From DAMCAP01 sp032059445 (GTDB lineage Bacteria; Bacillota; Clostridia; Oscillospirales; Ruminococcaceae), in assembly GCA_032059445.1 (NCBI GenBank), contig DAMCAP010000011.1, positions 1 to 64,000 on the forward strand: a stretch of 64,000 nt of DNA. Reading direction: 5' to 3'. The first letter of the stretch is position 1; every line of letters starts with the position of its first letter. The translations under genes and the position numbers were made by a program. Below are positions 25,267 through 34,387 of this stretch, piece after piece. Under the pieces are notes generated by a model. That model was given only the letters and a program-made list of their open reading frames with translations, was not told where the DNA came from and ran no database searches.

Positions 25267-25689
25267 GTCTGGCTCCTTTCATTTTCCTGTCAGAAGTCAC
25301 TGCATAAGGTAATTATATACCAAAATTTTGGATTTTGCTATGGGTTAATGATTGGATTTGCAGTATTTGTATGGTATAATAAGCGCAAGCGTCTCATATA
25401 CCAACGCTATTAGCCTAGTATATGGCTATAAAGCGTAGTCGCATAAGCACAAAGTATCGAGCTACTTTGCTTATTTGCAAAGGATTTATGCAATTAGTCA
25501 AGTGCTCACACCCCGCGGGCACTCCTTTTGGGGGAAATTGCCTGCGCTTCATTCATGCGAGCAGGGTACAGAGCTCTTATGCCGCAGGCATTTATCTAGC
25601 TTAATATAATTGCCTAGCAACAATACATGATGATACATCATTGAATGATTAACCACCAAAAAAGTAAAATTGCTATTGGGAGAGTGAGT
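25267..25689. other. Divergent intergenic region between two paralogous regulators
   Basis: It carries a plus-strand promoter candidate TTGGAT-16-TATAAT (25353-25380) followed by a roughly 300-nt leader without a credible gene. The leader has a GC-rich patch (accccgcgggcact) and short inverted segments. It probably holds operators for both regulators. Confidence 0.5.
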
Positions 25690-26955
25690 ATGAAGCCTCT
25701 TATAGGAGCATTGACCGCCGGCATCGCGCTGGCAGATATTACAGAAGCGTGCCGACAGATTGGGGATAAGAGCGAGGTGCTCTACCTCTCTTACCAGAAC
25801 TATGATCAGGCAGGTAGCGTGCTAAACGCCAATATCAAAAAGCTTGACGGTGTGATCTATGGCGGCCCCCGTGGGTATCAGGCGGCTGCATTGCCAGAGG
25901 ATAGCGGCATCCCCTATGAGGTGCTGCGGATAGGCAAGGCGGATTTTTTTGAGCTGCTGTTAAAAATTATTCTAGTAGATAAAATTAGCATTGATCGAGT
26001 GTCGGTCGATTTTATCGACGAACAGGATCAATTTGGCGGTCTTCAAAGCTTGATCCCCGAAGGGAAGATGCCCTATGTATATACCTCTGAGATCGACCCG
26101 CCGGATATTGAAGATATCTTACGCTATCATATTGATCTGTATGAGCAGGGCAAGATTGATTGTGTGACCACTAGACTAGCGACGATCTCCAAGGTGCTTA
26201 GATCAAAGGGAATCAAGCATTATTACATACAGCCTTCGGTCTATACCATCGCCGATGCTCTGGAGCGTGTCACCAATAAAGCACTTGCCAAGGCAGTCAG
26301 CGGAGGCTTGTCGGTATTGGGTATCGTGAAGTATGGAAATGGAGATTACTATAATCTCTATCGCTTACTATCGGAGTTTGCCGCAACCAATTGCCCTCAT
26401 ATGGTGGTAAATCGCAATGCGGATTCCTGCCATCTGATCACCCAAAAAAGGTGGTTTGATGAGCTGACCCATAACTGTACTCAGGCAACCTTGACTCCAT
26501 GGCTGGCGGAGCGGGGCGTAAGCGCCTCGATCGGCTGGGGAGTGGGTACTGGCCTTGGTGCAGCCTCTGATCATGCTGCCATAGCCTTAGAGCAGTCATT
26601 GGCTCAGGGTGAGGGGTATTGCTATGTAACCAGCGAGGATGGCATGGTCACAGGCCCGATCGGTACCTCGCATAGCTTTAGTTACTCTCGTGAAATTACC
26701 CCTGCCTTGCAGCTGATCAGTGAGCGCTCGGGGCTGTCGGTGCTCTATATCCAGAAGCTAAAGGGTATGTGGGAGCAGATTCCCCAGCATTACTTAAGCT
26801 GTGAGGATATCGGCAGATACTTAAATATCTCTCGTAGAAGTGCCAATAGGGTCCTCAACCAGTTAGAGCAAAGCGGCTATGCAGCGGTGATACTAGTCAA
26901 TAAGCAAGGCGGTCGAGGTCGCCCTACCAAGATGTATACCCTAAATCTTGACTAG
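25690..26955 (+). CDS. Putative transcription regulator: sensor-like domain, GGDEF-like domain, C-terminal winged helix (paralogue B), 421 aa
   Basis: Same layout as the 23980 gene: an N-terminal sensor-like region (MKPLIGALTAGIALADITEA; LDGVIYGGPRG), the GGDEF-like hallmark SIGWGVGTGLGAASDHAAIAL (about residues 280-300) and a C-terminal winged helix (LSCEDIGRYLNISRRSANRVLN) with a basic wing GGRGRPTKMYTL. The two share the SADLY/NADSCHLI-type turn before the signature. The start at 25690 follows gggagagtgagt; the frame opens earlier at 25645. Being divergent from its paralogue, the two may cross-regulate. No enzymatic GGDEF residues are present, so c-di-GMP synthesis is not expected. Confidence 0.6.
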   Translation: MKPLIGALTAGIALADITEACRQIGDKSEVLYLSYQNYDQAGSVLNANIKKLDGVIYGGPRGYQAAALPEDSGIPYEVLRIGKADFFELLLKIILVDKISIDRVSVDFIDEQDQFGGLQSLIPEGKMPYVYTSEIDPPDIEDILRYHIDLYEQGKIDCVTTRLATISKVLRSKGIKHYYIQPSVYTIADALERVTNKALAKAVSGGLSVLGIVKYGNGDYYNLYRLLSEFAATNCPHMVVNRNADSCHLITQKRWFDELTHNCTQATLTPWLAERGVSASIGWGVGTGLGAASDHAAIALEQSLAQGEGYCYVTSEDGMVTGPIGTSHSFSYSREITPALQLISERSGLSVLYIQKLKGMWEQIPQHYLSCEDIGRYLNISRRSANRVLNQLEQSGYAAVILVNKQGGRGRPTKMYTLNLD

Positions 26956-27093
26956 ACTTAGCGTATATCGCTAGTTACGTAGATTGTAAAAGCAAGCTGC
27001 TTACCAATAATCAAATACTCACGTATATCTAATTAGGTGCAAATAGAATATTGGGAAACATAACAATGCAGCAACTCTCGTAACTTAGAAGCT

Positions 27094-27753
27094 CTATTGT
27101 GCCGCTGGCTTTATTGCTCTTAGAAACTTGATTGCAATCCCCTTGCTGGCAAACATCATTTCGTGCTCGGTCTGTACCTGAGCAGGCAGATCGCTATGAT
27201 GCAGATCATAGGTAAGCTTTGTAATTTCAAAGCCTGCCTCCTTAAAATACGCGATCGACTCCTCAAACAGAGGCAGATCATCGGTTTTAAACCAAATTTC
27301 TCCACCATCTGCTAGGAAGCTCTTGTAGCTTTGTAGCTGTCGGGTATGGGTAAGGCGGTGCTTTTTATATTGATTTTTGGGCCAAGGGTTGCAGAAGTTG
27401 ATATAGATCCTCTGGATATGGTCTTCCTTTGAGAGCATGGTGGTGATGCGCTCAATGTCGTGGCTCATTAGCCTTACGTTTAGAGGGCGGTTGGGGTCAG
27501 CTTTGGCTTCAACTGCCCGTTTTGCTAGTACAATTACTTCGCTTTTGATATCAACGGCGATGTAGTTGATGTGGGGGTTTTGCGCTGCCATTTCAGCTAC
27601 AAAGGTGCCTTTGCCACAGCCTAGCTCAAGATGCAGAGGGTTTTGATTGCCAAACTCCTCCTGCCATCTTCCGATTAAAGTTGTGGGCTCTTGTATGTTG
27701 TATTTCCAGGCAGATAGTTCTGGTCTTGCCCAGGGCTTTCTTCTCATCCTCAT
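27094..27753 (-). CDS. trmB: tRNA (guanine46-N7)-methyltransferase, 219 aa
   Basis: SAM-dependent enzyme making m7G46 in tRNA. It shows the SAM motif HLELGCGKGTFVAEMA (about 41-56), the acidic YIAVDIKSE, INFCNPWPKNQYKKHRLTH (the family PDPWPK-x-KHxKRR region, here with NPWPKNQYKKHR) and the C-terminal TDD/F block (WFKTDDLPLFEES). Length is normal. Start: ATG at 27753 in MRMRRKPWARPELS, near weak ggacgat. It is monocistronic between divergent neighbours. Confidence 0.92.
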   Translation of the reverse strand: MRMRRKPWARPELSAWKYNIQEPTTLIGRWQEEFGNQNPLHLELGCGKGTFVAEMAAQNPHINYIAVDIKSEVIVLAKRAVEAKADPNRPLNVRLMSHDIERITTMLSKEDHIQRIYINFCNPWPKNQYKKHRLTHTRQLQSYKSFLADGGEIWFKTDDLPLFEESIAYFKEAGFEITKLTYDLHHSDLPAQVQTEHEMMFASKGIAIKFLRAIKPAAQ

Positions 27754-27918
27754 AGGTATCGTCCTTTGATTCTATAGTTTTAAGATTTTGTATTGATGTC
27801 TTTCGCCATTGAAGCTTGCGATATCATTGCCCAAAGCCTTAGGCAGGGCAAAAACTAATCAGAGTAAATGCTTAGATTTATTATACCATAACACAGAAAT
27901 TTTGTTGAGAGGTGCAGC

Positions 27919-28779
27919 ATGAAAAATCCTGTAGTCGCATTGATCCAGCTAAAGGTGCAAAACAACAAAGCACATAATGTTTCACACGCAGTGGAGTGTA
28001 TCCGCAAAGCAGCTGCTGCGGGAGCCGATATTGCGGTACTCCCAGAGATGTTTAATTGCCCTTATCAGACGATGAATTTCCCTCTATATGCCGAACCAGC
28101 GGGTGGAAGCAGCTATATGGCTATGCGTGAAGTGGCCGAGGAATGTGGGATCTATGTATTTGCAGGGTCAATGCCCGAGATGGAAGATGGAGAGGTATAT
28201 AATACCGCTTACGCTTTTGACCCTCAGGGCAACGAGATTGGTAAGCATCGTAAGATCCACCTATTTGATATTGATGTAAAGGGTGGGCAGTGCTTCAAGG
28301 AGTCAGAAACCCTCAGCCCCGGGCAGGATATCACCGTAGCAGAGACCAGATACGGTAAGATTGGCCTTTGTGTGTGTTATGATTTTCGATTCCCTGAGCT
28401 TTGTAGGATCATGGCCCTCGACGGTGCAGTAGCAGTCATTGTGCCGGGCGCCTTTAATATGACCACAGGGCCAGCGCATTGGGAGCTGTTGTTTCGGGGC
28501 AGAGCTGCCGATAATCAGCTTTATACCATAGGTGTAGCCCCTGCCAGAGATCCAGCTGGGCCATATGTGTCTTACGCCAATTCCATCGTCTGCTCTCCTT
28601 GGGGTGATGTGGTGGAAAGGCTAGGGGAAGATGAGGAGATCCGCCTTGTCACACTAAAGCTAGAGCGGATCGATGAGGTGCGGGCGGGTCTGCCCTTGAT
28701 GCACCAGCGGCGGGAGGATGTATATACCCTAAGAGCGGCGACTGCTAAAGATGCCTGGGGAAACCAAGGACTAGAATAG
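27919..28779 (+). CDS. Carbon-nitrogen hydrolase (nitrilase superfamily), omega-amidase-like, 286 aa
   Basis: The catalytic triad is visible: Glu43 (VLPEMFNCPY), Lys112 (KHRKIHLFD) and Cys153 (CVCYDFRFPEL). The CYDFRFPE motif and LPEMFN resemble Nit2/omega-amidases, which convert 2-oxoglutaramate or 2-oxosuccinamate to 2-oxoacid and ammonia in the cytosol. Start: ATG after gagaggtgcagc. If the omega-amidase call holds, it would yield 2-oxoglutarate for the kor operon at 54-57 kb (inference). Other amidase substrates are possible. Confidence 0.85.
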   Translation: MKNPVVALIQLKVQNNKAHNVSHAVECIRKAAAAGADIAVLPEMFNCPYQTMNFPLYAEPAGGSSYMAMREVAEECGIYVFAGSMPEMEDGEVYNTAYAFDPQGNEIGKHRKIHLFDIDVKGGQCFKESETLSPGQDITVAETRYGKIGLCVCYDFRFPELCRIMALDGAVAVIVPGAFNMTTGPAHWELLFRGRAADNQLYTIGVAPARDPAGPYVSYANSIVCSPWGDVVERLGEDEEIRLVTLKLERIDEVRAGLPLMHQRREDVYTLRAATAKDAWGNQGLE

Positions 28780-28932
28780 CAGCGTAGGCTAAGATGCAAC
28801 ATAAGCAGCGAACGTATCGCAACAGGGTTTGTATGCAAACTGGATTATGGGGAGCAAGGCTGTAGCTTCGTAAAGCCGTTGTGGCAGGTAGCCATGCTCT
28901 TCGATAACCAGACGTAGGAAAGGATACAGCAA

Positions 28933-29469
28933 ATGATGGAGCCAATTTATCTGATCGAAACCACTATGGAAAAAGAGGATTATCGTAAATTTCTCTACAC
29001 TGCGACCTTCTTAAGAAACAAGCTGGTCATCCCACTCATAGCTTTGATTAGCTTGGTGGGTAGTGTAGTGATCAGCGCAGGGGAGCCGTGGAGAAAGTTA
29101 TGGACGGTGCTTTTGCTTTGGGGGGTGCTCTTTGTACTGTCAGTGGCTGTCATCTGCCTGCGGGTAGAAGCAAAAAATAAGCAGCGGATCAAAACCGATC
29201 GGACAGCTGCCTTTGGCAGTAAAGCGATCCTGAAGTTTTTTGCCGATAGCCTAACCATGGAGCAGCCTGCTTTTGCCTCGGTAGGTACAATGGGCTATGA
29301 TCAATTTTTTGCGCTGCTGGAGAGTAAGGATTACTATATTTTTTATCTAAACGCCAATCAGGCTACTCTGATCCGCAAAAAGGATGTAGCGGACAAAGAG
29401 GGCTTTGAGAGGTTTATCAGAGAAAAATTTGCCGGGCGGTATAAGACCACAGGGTTTACTCATAGGTAG
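28933..29469 (+). CDS. YcxB-like membrane protein, 178 aa
   Basis: Two adjacent membrane segments (about residues 30-48 and 58-77) are followed by a basic stretch and a soluble domain in which YDQFFALLESKDYYIFYLNANQA and the terminal RKKDVADKEGFERFIREKF match the YcxB-like family of unknown function. A two-codon alternative start (28936) exists, and aggaaaggatacag precedes both. It is 154 bp after the amidase gene and ends just before an assembly gap, so a link to the kinase-like gene cannot be judged. Confidence 0.7.
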   Translation: MMEPIYLIETTMEKEDYRKFLYTATFLRNKLVIPLIALISLVGSVVISAGEPWRKLWTVLLLWGVLFVLSVAVICLRVEAKNKQRIKTDRTAAFGSKAILKFFADSLTMEQPAFASVGTMGYDQFFALLESKDYYIFYLNANQATLIRKKDVADKEGFERFIREKFAGRYKTTGFTHR

Positions 29470-29486
29470 TGTAGCCAAAGAGTTTT

Positions 29487-29496
29487 NNNNNNNNNN
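29487..29496. other. Assembly gap, ten Ns, in intergenic sequence
   Basis: The gap lies between the YcxB-like gene and the kinase-like gene. The real spacing between these genes is therefore unknown. Confidence 0.95.
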
Positions 29497-29552
29497 TTTG
29501 CTAGCGCAGCTGAAATTACAACCTTTGCTCATACGCATAAATGGAGGTGAAT

Positions 29553-30461
29553 ATGGCGGTCATTACTGTGGATGCAATGTGCTTTCGCATCAAGGAGCAA
29601 CGGGATTTTCACTGGCTTAAAAGATACGGTACAGCCTTTTGGGTCAATGATCAAACTGGCTCGGGCTGTGTATGCCTTGGGATGCAGGGGCAGGGAGAGA
29701 GATATTTCGTCAAGATTGCTGGTGTGGGTACCCTAGAGGCACAGGTCTCGCCAGAAGAATCGGTGCTTGCTTTAAAAAGCGCGATGCCACTTTATGAGAA
29801 GCTGCGACATCCCCATTTGATTCGCCTGCTTGAGCATTACCCTGTGGAGGAGCTTTATGTGGCGGTGTTTGCTTGGGCAGAGGGGGAGTGCTTGTATGAC
29901 CACTGGAATTTTGAAAAGTATGCGGCAGACCCAAGTTTAAAATCCCCCAGGGTGAGATTTAAAGAGCTTCCTAAGCTTCAAAAGCTAAAAGCAACAGAGG
30001 TTTTATTCTCTTTTTTGAAAAAGGTTGCGGCTAAAGGATATGTGGCGGTTGATTTTTATGATGGCAGCATCTTGTATGATTTTTTGGCAGATACGGTGAT
30101 GCTCTGTGATATTGATTTTTTTAGAAAACAGCCTGCGGTCAATGATCGGGGTGAAGGATATTGGGGTACTAAGCGGCTAAAAGCCCCTGAGGAATATGCT
30201 CTGGGTGCTGAAATTGAGGAATGTACCAATGTATATACACTTGGGGCCCTGCTTTTTGATTTTTTCGGGTCATATACCAAGGAAGAAATCGCAAAGCGGT
30301 ATAGATACATTGCATTTTTCCCTTGCACACTGGACGATTGGAGCTTAAATAGGGCCAGCTATATGGTGCTGCGTAAGGCAACCGCTTTTGAGAAGCAGGA
30401 GCGTTATCAGAGTATCGCCCAGTTTCATGAGGCATGGGTGGCGGCACTCAATAAAGAGTAA
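29553..30461 (+). CDS. Protein-kinase-fold protein (possibly atypical or inactive), 302 aa
   Basis: Kinase landmarks are present but altered. VK with Lys54 (RYFVKIAG) matches the VAIK lysine, the hinge region reads VFAWAEGECLYDHW, the catalytic-loop equivalent YVAVDFYDGSILYD (Asp167) lacks His-Arg before Asp and has Ser at the Asn position, and the metal-binding Asp is in CDIDFF (Asp186/188). There is also an APE-like KAPEEY followed by VYTLGALLFDFF. This is the bacterial Ser/Thr kinase-like architecture without a membrane segment or PASTA domains. Start: ATG at 29553 after atggaggtgaat. Activity is uncertain. Confidence 0.75.
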   Translation: MAVITVDAMCFRIKEQRDFHWLKRYGTAFWVNDQTGSGCVCLGMQGQGERYFVKIAGVGTLEAQVSPEESVLALKSAMPLYEKLRHPHLIRLLEHYPVEELYVAVFAWAEGECLYDHWNFEKYAADPSLKSPRVRFKELPKLQKLKATEVLFSFLKKVAAKGYVAVDFYDGSILYDFLADTVMLCDIDFFRKQPAVNDRGEGYWGTKRLKAPEEYALGAEIEECTNVYTLGALLFDFFGSYTKEEIAKRYRYIAFFPCTLDDWSLNRASYMVLRKATAFEKQERYQSIAQFHEAWVAALNKE

Positions 30462-30466
30462 AGCGA

Positions 30467-30496
30467 AAGGGCAGCGGTTAAACCGCTGCCCTTTTT
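30467..30496. terminator. Bidirectional terminator between the kinase-like gene and the V-ATPase operon
   Basis: The 13-bp perfect stem aagggcagcggtt / aaccgctgccctt with a 1-nt loop is followed by ttttt. It is convergently placed and serves both strands. Confidence 0.88.
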
Positions 30497-30518
30497 ATAT
30501 CGATTGGATGCAGGCTGT

Positions 30519-31145
30519 TTATTGCCTTGCATGCTTTGCCTTGGTGGTCTTGATGACCTTGAGCCGGGAGAATTCCTCCCGCTCTTTTTCCTCCAGCGAG
30601 TCGGTAATCGACTTGACAGTAGAGGTGTATCTGGGGATGACGATGTTTTGCAGTGCGTTGGTACGGCGCTGGGTACTGCGGATAGCAGTCGCCAGACGAA
30701 ACACGCCCGACTCTAGCTCTGCCATCTTTACGGTGAGCTCCTTTGCCTTGTTAAACTTAATATAAGCAACATCCAGCAGGGAGTTGGTGTTTAAAAGACC
30801 GTAGTAGAGCTTTAGCTCCATTGGCTGGCTCTTGACAGTAGGGAGCACAGCACCCATGACGCTGCGGTTGGTGATGCTGATGGAATGATCCTCTGGGATA
30901 CAGTAGGCTGGGCCCTGCACATCTCCGATGGCGATATTGGCATACTTGAGGGCTGTGTAGGCCTCGGCATAGGCTTGATCCAGGTCTTTTTGCAGGTTTT
31001 TGATGCCTGTGACCATGGTCAGCAGCTCTCGCACCAATACGTTTCGCTTACGATCTAAGAGGTCAAAGCCAAGGTTGGAGAGCTCCAGAGTCTTTTTAGA
31101 AGCAAGCAGGTTGCCTTTGGTAGGAGAGACATTTTGCTCAGCCAA
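30519..31145 (-). CDS. atpD: V-type ATP synthase subunit D (central stalk), 208 aa
   Basis: Rotor-shaft subunit linking the catalytic A3B3 head to the membrane ring. It starts with the family's PTKGNLLASKKTLELSNLG and the KRNVLVRELL region, and ends with the long helix containing QRRTNALQNIVIPRY, typical of D subunits. It begins 2 bp after atpB and is last in a nine-gene minus-strand operon, ending at the shared terminator. Confidence 0.95.
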   Translation of the reverse strand: MAEQNVSPTKGNLLASKKTLELSNLGFDLLDRKRNVLVRELLTMVTGIKNLQKDLDQAYAEAYTALKYANIAIGDVQGPAYCIPEDHSISITNRSVMGAVLPTVKSQPMELKLYYGLLNTNSLLDVAYIKFNKAKELTVKMAELESGVFRLATAIRSTQRRTNALQNIVIPRYTSTVKSITDSLEEKEREEFSRLKVIKTTKAKHARQ

Positions 31146-31147
31146 GG

Positions 31148-32611
31148 CTACTCACCTCCCAGCGCCAGCATTTCGGTGATAGAGGTGCTGTCAGATTCAC
31201 CGTCGCTCATCATCTGTGCGCTTAGGGCTTCTTCTTGGAATTTATCATAGTTTTGTGCTAGTAATTTTTCGTCGATACGATCAAGCTCTTGCTTTGGCAG
31301 CATGCAGAGCAGACGCCAGCCAAGGTCGAGGGTCTGGATGATGCTGCGGTTTTCGGTAAAGCGCTGCGCGACGAAGAGCTTCTCGAAGGCCTTGCCAAAT
31401 TGCAGGTATTTCTTATCGATGGGGGATAGCTCCTCTTCACCGATAACCGAAGCAAGGCTTCGAGCCTCCTGCACCTTGGCGTAGCTGGCAAAAAGCTGGT
31501 TGGATACCGCAGAGTGGTCGGATCTTGTATAGCCTTCACCGATACCGTCCTTCATTAGACGAGAAAGGGAGGGTAGTACTGATATCGGCGGATAGATGCC
31601 CGATTGCTCAAGAGCGCGATCTAGTACAATCTGACCCTCGGTAATATAGCCTGTCAGGTCGGGCACAGGGTGGGTAATGTCGTCGTTTGGCATGGTGAGG
31701 ATGGGGATCTGGGTAACAGAGCCACCATGCTCACCAACTACGCCTGCACGCTCATAGATCGATGCAAGGTCGGAGTATAGATAGCCGGGGTAACCCTTAC
31801 GACCGGGGATCTCGCCCTTGGAAGAGGAGAACTCGCGGACTGCCTCACAGTAGGAGGTCATATCGGTCAACACCACCAGGATCTGCATGCCCAGCTCATA
31901 AGCAAGATACTCTGCCGCAGTGAGGGCGCAGCGTGGGGTGAGGATACGCTCGATGATGGGGTCGTTTGAGAGGTTGAGGAACATAACAACGTTATCCATA
32001 ATACCCGCCTGCTCAAAGGAACGCTTAAAGTAGTCGGCTACGTCGTTTTTGACACCCATTGCGGCAAATACTACAGCAAAACCACCGCTGCTTTCATCGT
32101 CGATCTGTGCTTGGGCGATGATCTGTGCAGCCAGCTTGTTGTGGCTCATGCCTGAGCCTGAGAAGATTGGGAGCTTTTGCCCACGAATCAAGGTCATCAT
32201 GGAATCGATGGCGCTGATGCCTGTGCGGATATAGTTACGGGGGTAGGTACGGGAGATGGGGTTAAGAGGCTTACCGTTGATGTCGAGGCGCTTTTCGGCG
32301 TAGACATCTCCCAGATCATCTACCGGTCTACCGGAGCCGTTAAAGATTCTGCCTAAGATTTCGGGGGATACAGGCAGCTCCATAGGGCGGCCTGTCAAAG
32401 TTGTCGTGGTTTCGCCCAGCTTCATGGCACTGGTGCCTTCAAATACCTGGATGACGACTCTTTTGCCCTCGATCATGACGACACGCCCATGGCGGATGCT
32501 GCCGTCGGCAAGCTTAAGCTCTGCCATTTCATCAAAGCTGACGCCCTCCACATTGTCAAGCGCTACGATGGGACCGTTGATTTCTGTGAGTCCCACAATA
32601 CGAATGCTCAT
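31148..32611 (-). CDS. atpB: V-type ATP synthase subunit B (regulatory head subunit), 487 aa
   Basis: Non-catalytic head subunit. It has the expected LIRGQKLPIFSGSGMSHNKLAAQI in place of a P-loop, MFLNLSNDPIIERILTPR, LVVLTDMTSYCEA and the DLTGYITEGQIVLDR block. Start: ATG at 32611 after gcgaaaggaggaaatcat. It lies 18 bp after atpA, standard neighbour order A-B-D. Confidence 0.97.
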   Translation of the reverse strand: MSIRIVGLTEINGPIVALDNVEGVSFDEMAELKLADGSIRHGRVVMIEGKRVVIQVFEGTSAMKLGETTTTLTGRPMELPVSPEILGRIFNGSGRPVDDLGDVYAEKRLDINGKPLNPISRTYPRNYIRTGISAIDSMMTLIRGQKLPIFSGSGMSHNKLAAQIIAQAQIDDESSGGFAVVFAAMGVKNDVADYFKRSFEQAGIMDNVVMFLNLSNDPIIERILTPRCALTAAEYLAYELGMQILVVLTDMTSYCEAVREFSSSKGEIPGRKGYPGYLYSDLASIYERAGVVGEHGGSVTQIPILTMPNDDITHPVPDLTGYITEGQIVLDRALEQSGIYPPISVLPSLSRLMKDGIGEGYTRSDHSAVSNQLFASYAKVQEARSLASVIGEEELSPIDKKYLQFGKAFEKLFVAQRFTENRSIIQTLDLGWRLLCMLPKQELDRIDEKLLAQNYDKFQEEALSAQMMSDGESDSTSITEMLALGGE

Positions 32612-32629
32612 ATGATTTCCTCCTTTCGC

Positions 32630-34384
32630 TTATTTTAACAGGGGAGCAAGCTTGCTGTCGATGTTGGTGATGTAGCTATCGAGCAGCTCTAGATTGCTGT
32701 TTGGTACGTCGTATTTAATCTTGATAACTGATTCAAAGATATCTTGATCTAAGATGTCTTCCAGTGCTCTGTCCTTAGCGAGGACTTCCTTGCACTTTGC
32801 AAAGAGATGCAGGATGATTTCCATCATCTTTAGCTGCTTCTCCATCGGCACATAGGTGTCGCTTGGATGGTAAGCGTTTTGCTGTAAGAAGCCTACACGG
32901 ATGACCTTGGCGATCTCGATGATCAGCTTCTGGTCGTCGGGCAATACGTCGGAGCCGATTAGCTTGACGATCTCCATCAGCTTGCTCTCTTCATTGAGGA
33001 TGTTTAATAGCTCCTGACGCTTCTTCATGAAGTCTTTATCCACATTCTTGGCATACCACTTGCTTAGCTCGTCGGTATACTCCGAGTAGCTAGAGAGCCA
33101 GTTGATGGATGGGTAATGCCTTGCATAGGCCAGTGCCTTATCGAGTGCCCAGAAGCAACGGACAAAGCGCTTGGTATTTTGGGTAACGGGCTCGGAGAAG
33201 TCGGAGCCCTGAGGAGATACCGCACCGATAATCGAAACAGAGCCTTCGCTGCCGTTTAGGTTGATCATCAGGCCCGCGCGCTCGTAGAATTGTGAGATAC
33301 GAGAGGGCAGGTAAGCAGGGAAGCCTTCCTCTGCGGGCATCTCCTCCAGACGACCGGAGATCTCACGCAGTGCCTCGGCCCAGCGAGAGGTGGAGTCGGC
33401 CATGATGGCTACATGGTAGCCCATGTCACGGTAGTACTCTGCTAGGGTGATGCCGGTGTAGATGGAGGCCTCACGGGCTGCTACAGGCATGTTGGAGGTA
33501 TTGGCAATCAGAGAGGTACGAGCCATCAGAGGCTGGTTGCTCTTGGGGTCGATCAGCTCGCCAAATTCTTCAAGCACCTGAGTCATCTCGTTGCCACGCT
33601 CGCCGCAGCCTACATAGATGATGATGTCGGCATCACACCACTTTGCCAGCTGGTGCTGGGTCATGGTTTTGCCGGTGCCAAATCCGCCGGGCACTGCTGC
33701 AGAGCCGCCCTTTGCAATGGGGAAGAGGGTATCGATGACACGCTGACCGGTGATCAGCGGTACCGATATAGGCAGACGGGATTTGACAGGGCGGGGGTTA
33801 CGGATCGGCCACTTCTGCAGTAGAGTGATCTCCTGCACATCGCCGTTATCGGTCTTGAGCTTTAGGATGGTATCGTTTACGGTGTAGCTGCCGTTTGGCG
33901 CTACCCACACTACTTCACCTGAGAGTAAGGGGGAGATCATGGAGCGGTGCTCGATCAGGGAGGTTTCGGGGCAGGTGGCGTAAACATCGCCTCCACGCAG
34001 GTGATCGCCTTCCTTCACGGTTACGGTGACATCCCACTGCTTATGCATGTCTACCGAGGGGAGGTTACAGCCCTCGGTGATAAAGTAGCCGGTCAGCTTT
34101 GCGATCTCATTCAGAGGGCGCTGGATACCGTCAAATATATTGGTGAGGATGCCGGGGCCGAGGGTGGCACAGATTGGCATACCGGTGCCTACTACAGGCT
34201 CTCCGGGGCGCAGGCCTGTGGTGACCTCATAGACCTGAATGGTAGTAGCTGCGCTGGTGACGGAGATGACCTCGCCTACAAGCTGTTTGTGGCCTACATA
34301 CACCATCTCCAGCATAGCGAAGTCAGAGGTGTCGGTCACGGTAATGACAGGCCCATTGATCGAAAAAATTACGTTGCTTGACAT
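32630..34384 (-). CDS. atpA: V-type ATP synthase subunit A (catalytic), 584 aa
   Basis: Catalytic ATP-binding subunit. The P-loop is GGFGTGKTMTQHQ near residue 230, followed by GCGERGNEM and the DSTSRWAEALREIS Walker B region. The long N-terminal non-homologous insert (IRNPRPVKSRLPIS before the P-loop) is typical of A/V-type ATPases, not F-type. Start: ATG at 34384 after agaagggagataacct. Only 3 bp separate it from the upstream atpE. Confidence 0.97.
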   Translation of the reverse strand: MSSNVIFSINGPVITVTDTSDFAMLEMVYVGHKQLVGEVISVTSAATTIQVYEVTTGLRPGEPVVGTGMPICATLGPGILTNIFDGIQRPLNEIAKLTGYFITEGCNLPSVDMHKQWDVTVTVKEGDHLRGGDVYATCPETSLIEHRSMISPLLSGEVVWVAPNGSYTVNDTILKLKTDNGDVQEITLLQKWPIRNPRPVKSRLPISVPLITGQRVIDTLFPIAKGGSAAVPGGFGTGKTMTQHQLAKWCDADIIIYVGCGERGNEMTQVLEEFGELIDPKSNQPLMARTSLIANTSNMPVAAREASIYTGITLAEYYRDMGYHVAIMADSTSRWAEALREISGRLEEMPAEEGFPAYLPSRISQFYERAGLMINLNGSEGSVSIIGAVSPQGSDFSEPVTQNTKRFVRCFWALDKALAYARHYPSINWLSSYSEYTDELSKWYAKNVDKDFMKKRQELLNILNEESKLMEIVKLIGSDVLPDDQKLIIEIAKVIRVGFLQQNAYHPSDTYVPMEKQLKMMEIILHLFAKCKEVLAKDRALEDILDQDIFESVIKIKYDVPNSNLELLDSYITNIDSKLAPLLK

Positions 34385-34387
34385 AGG

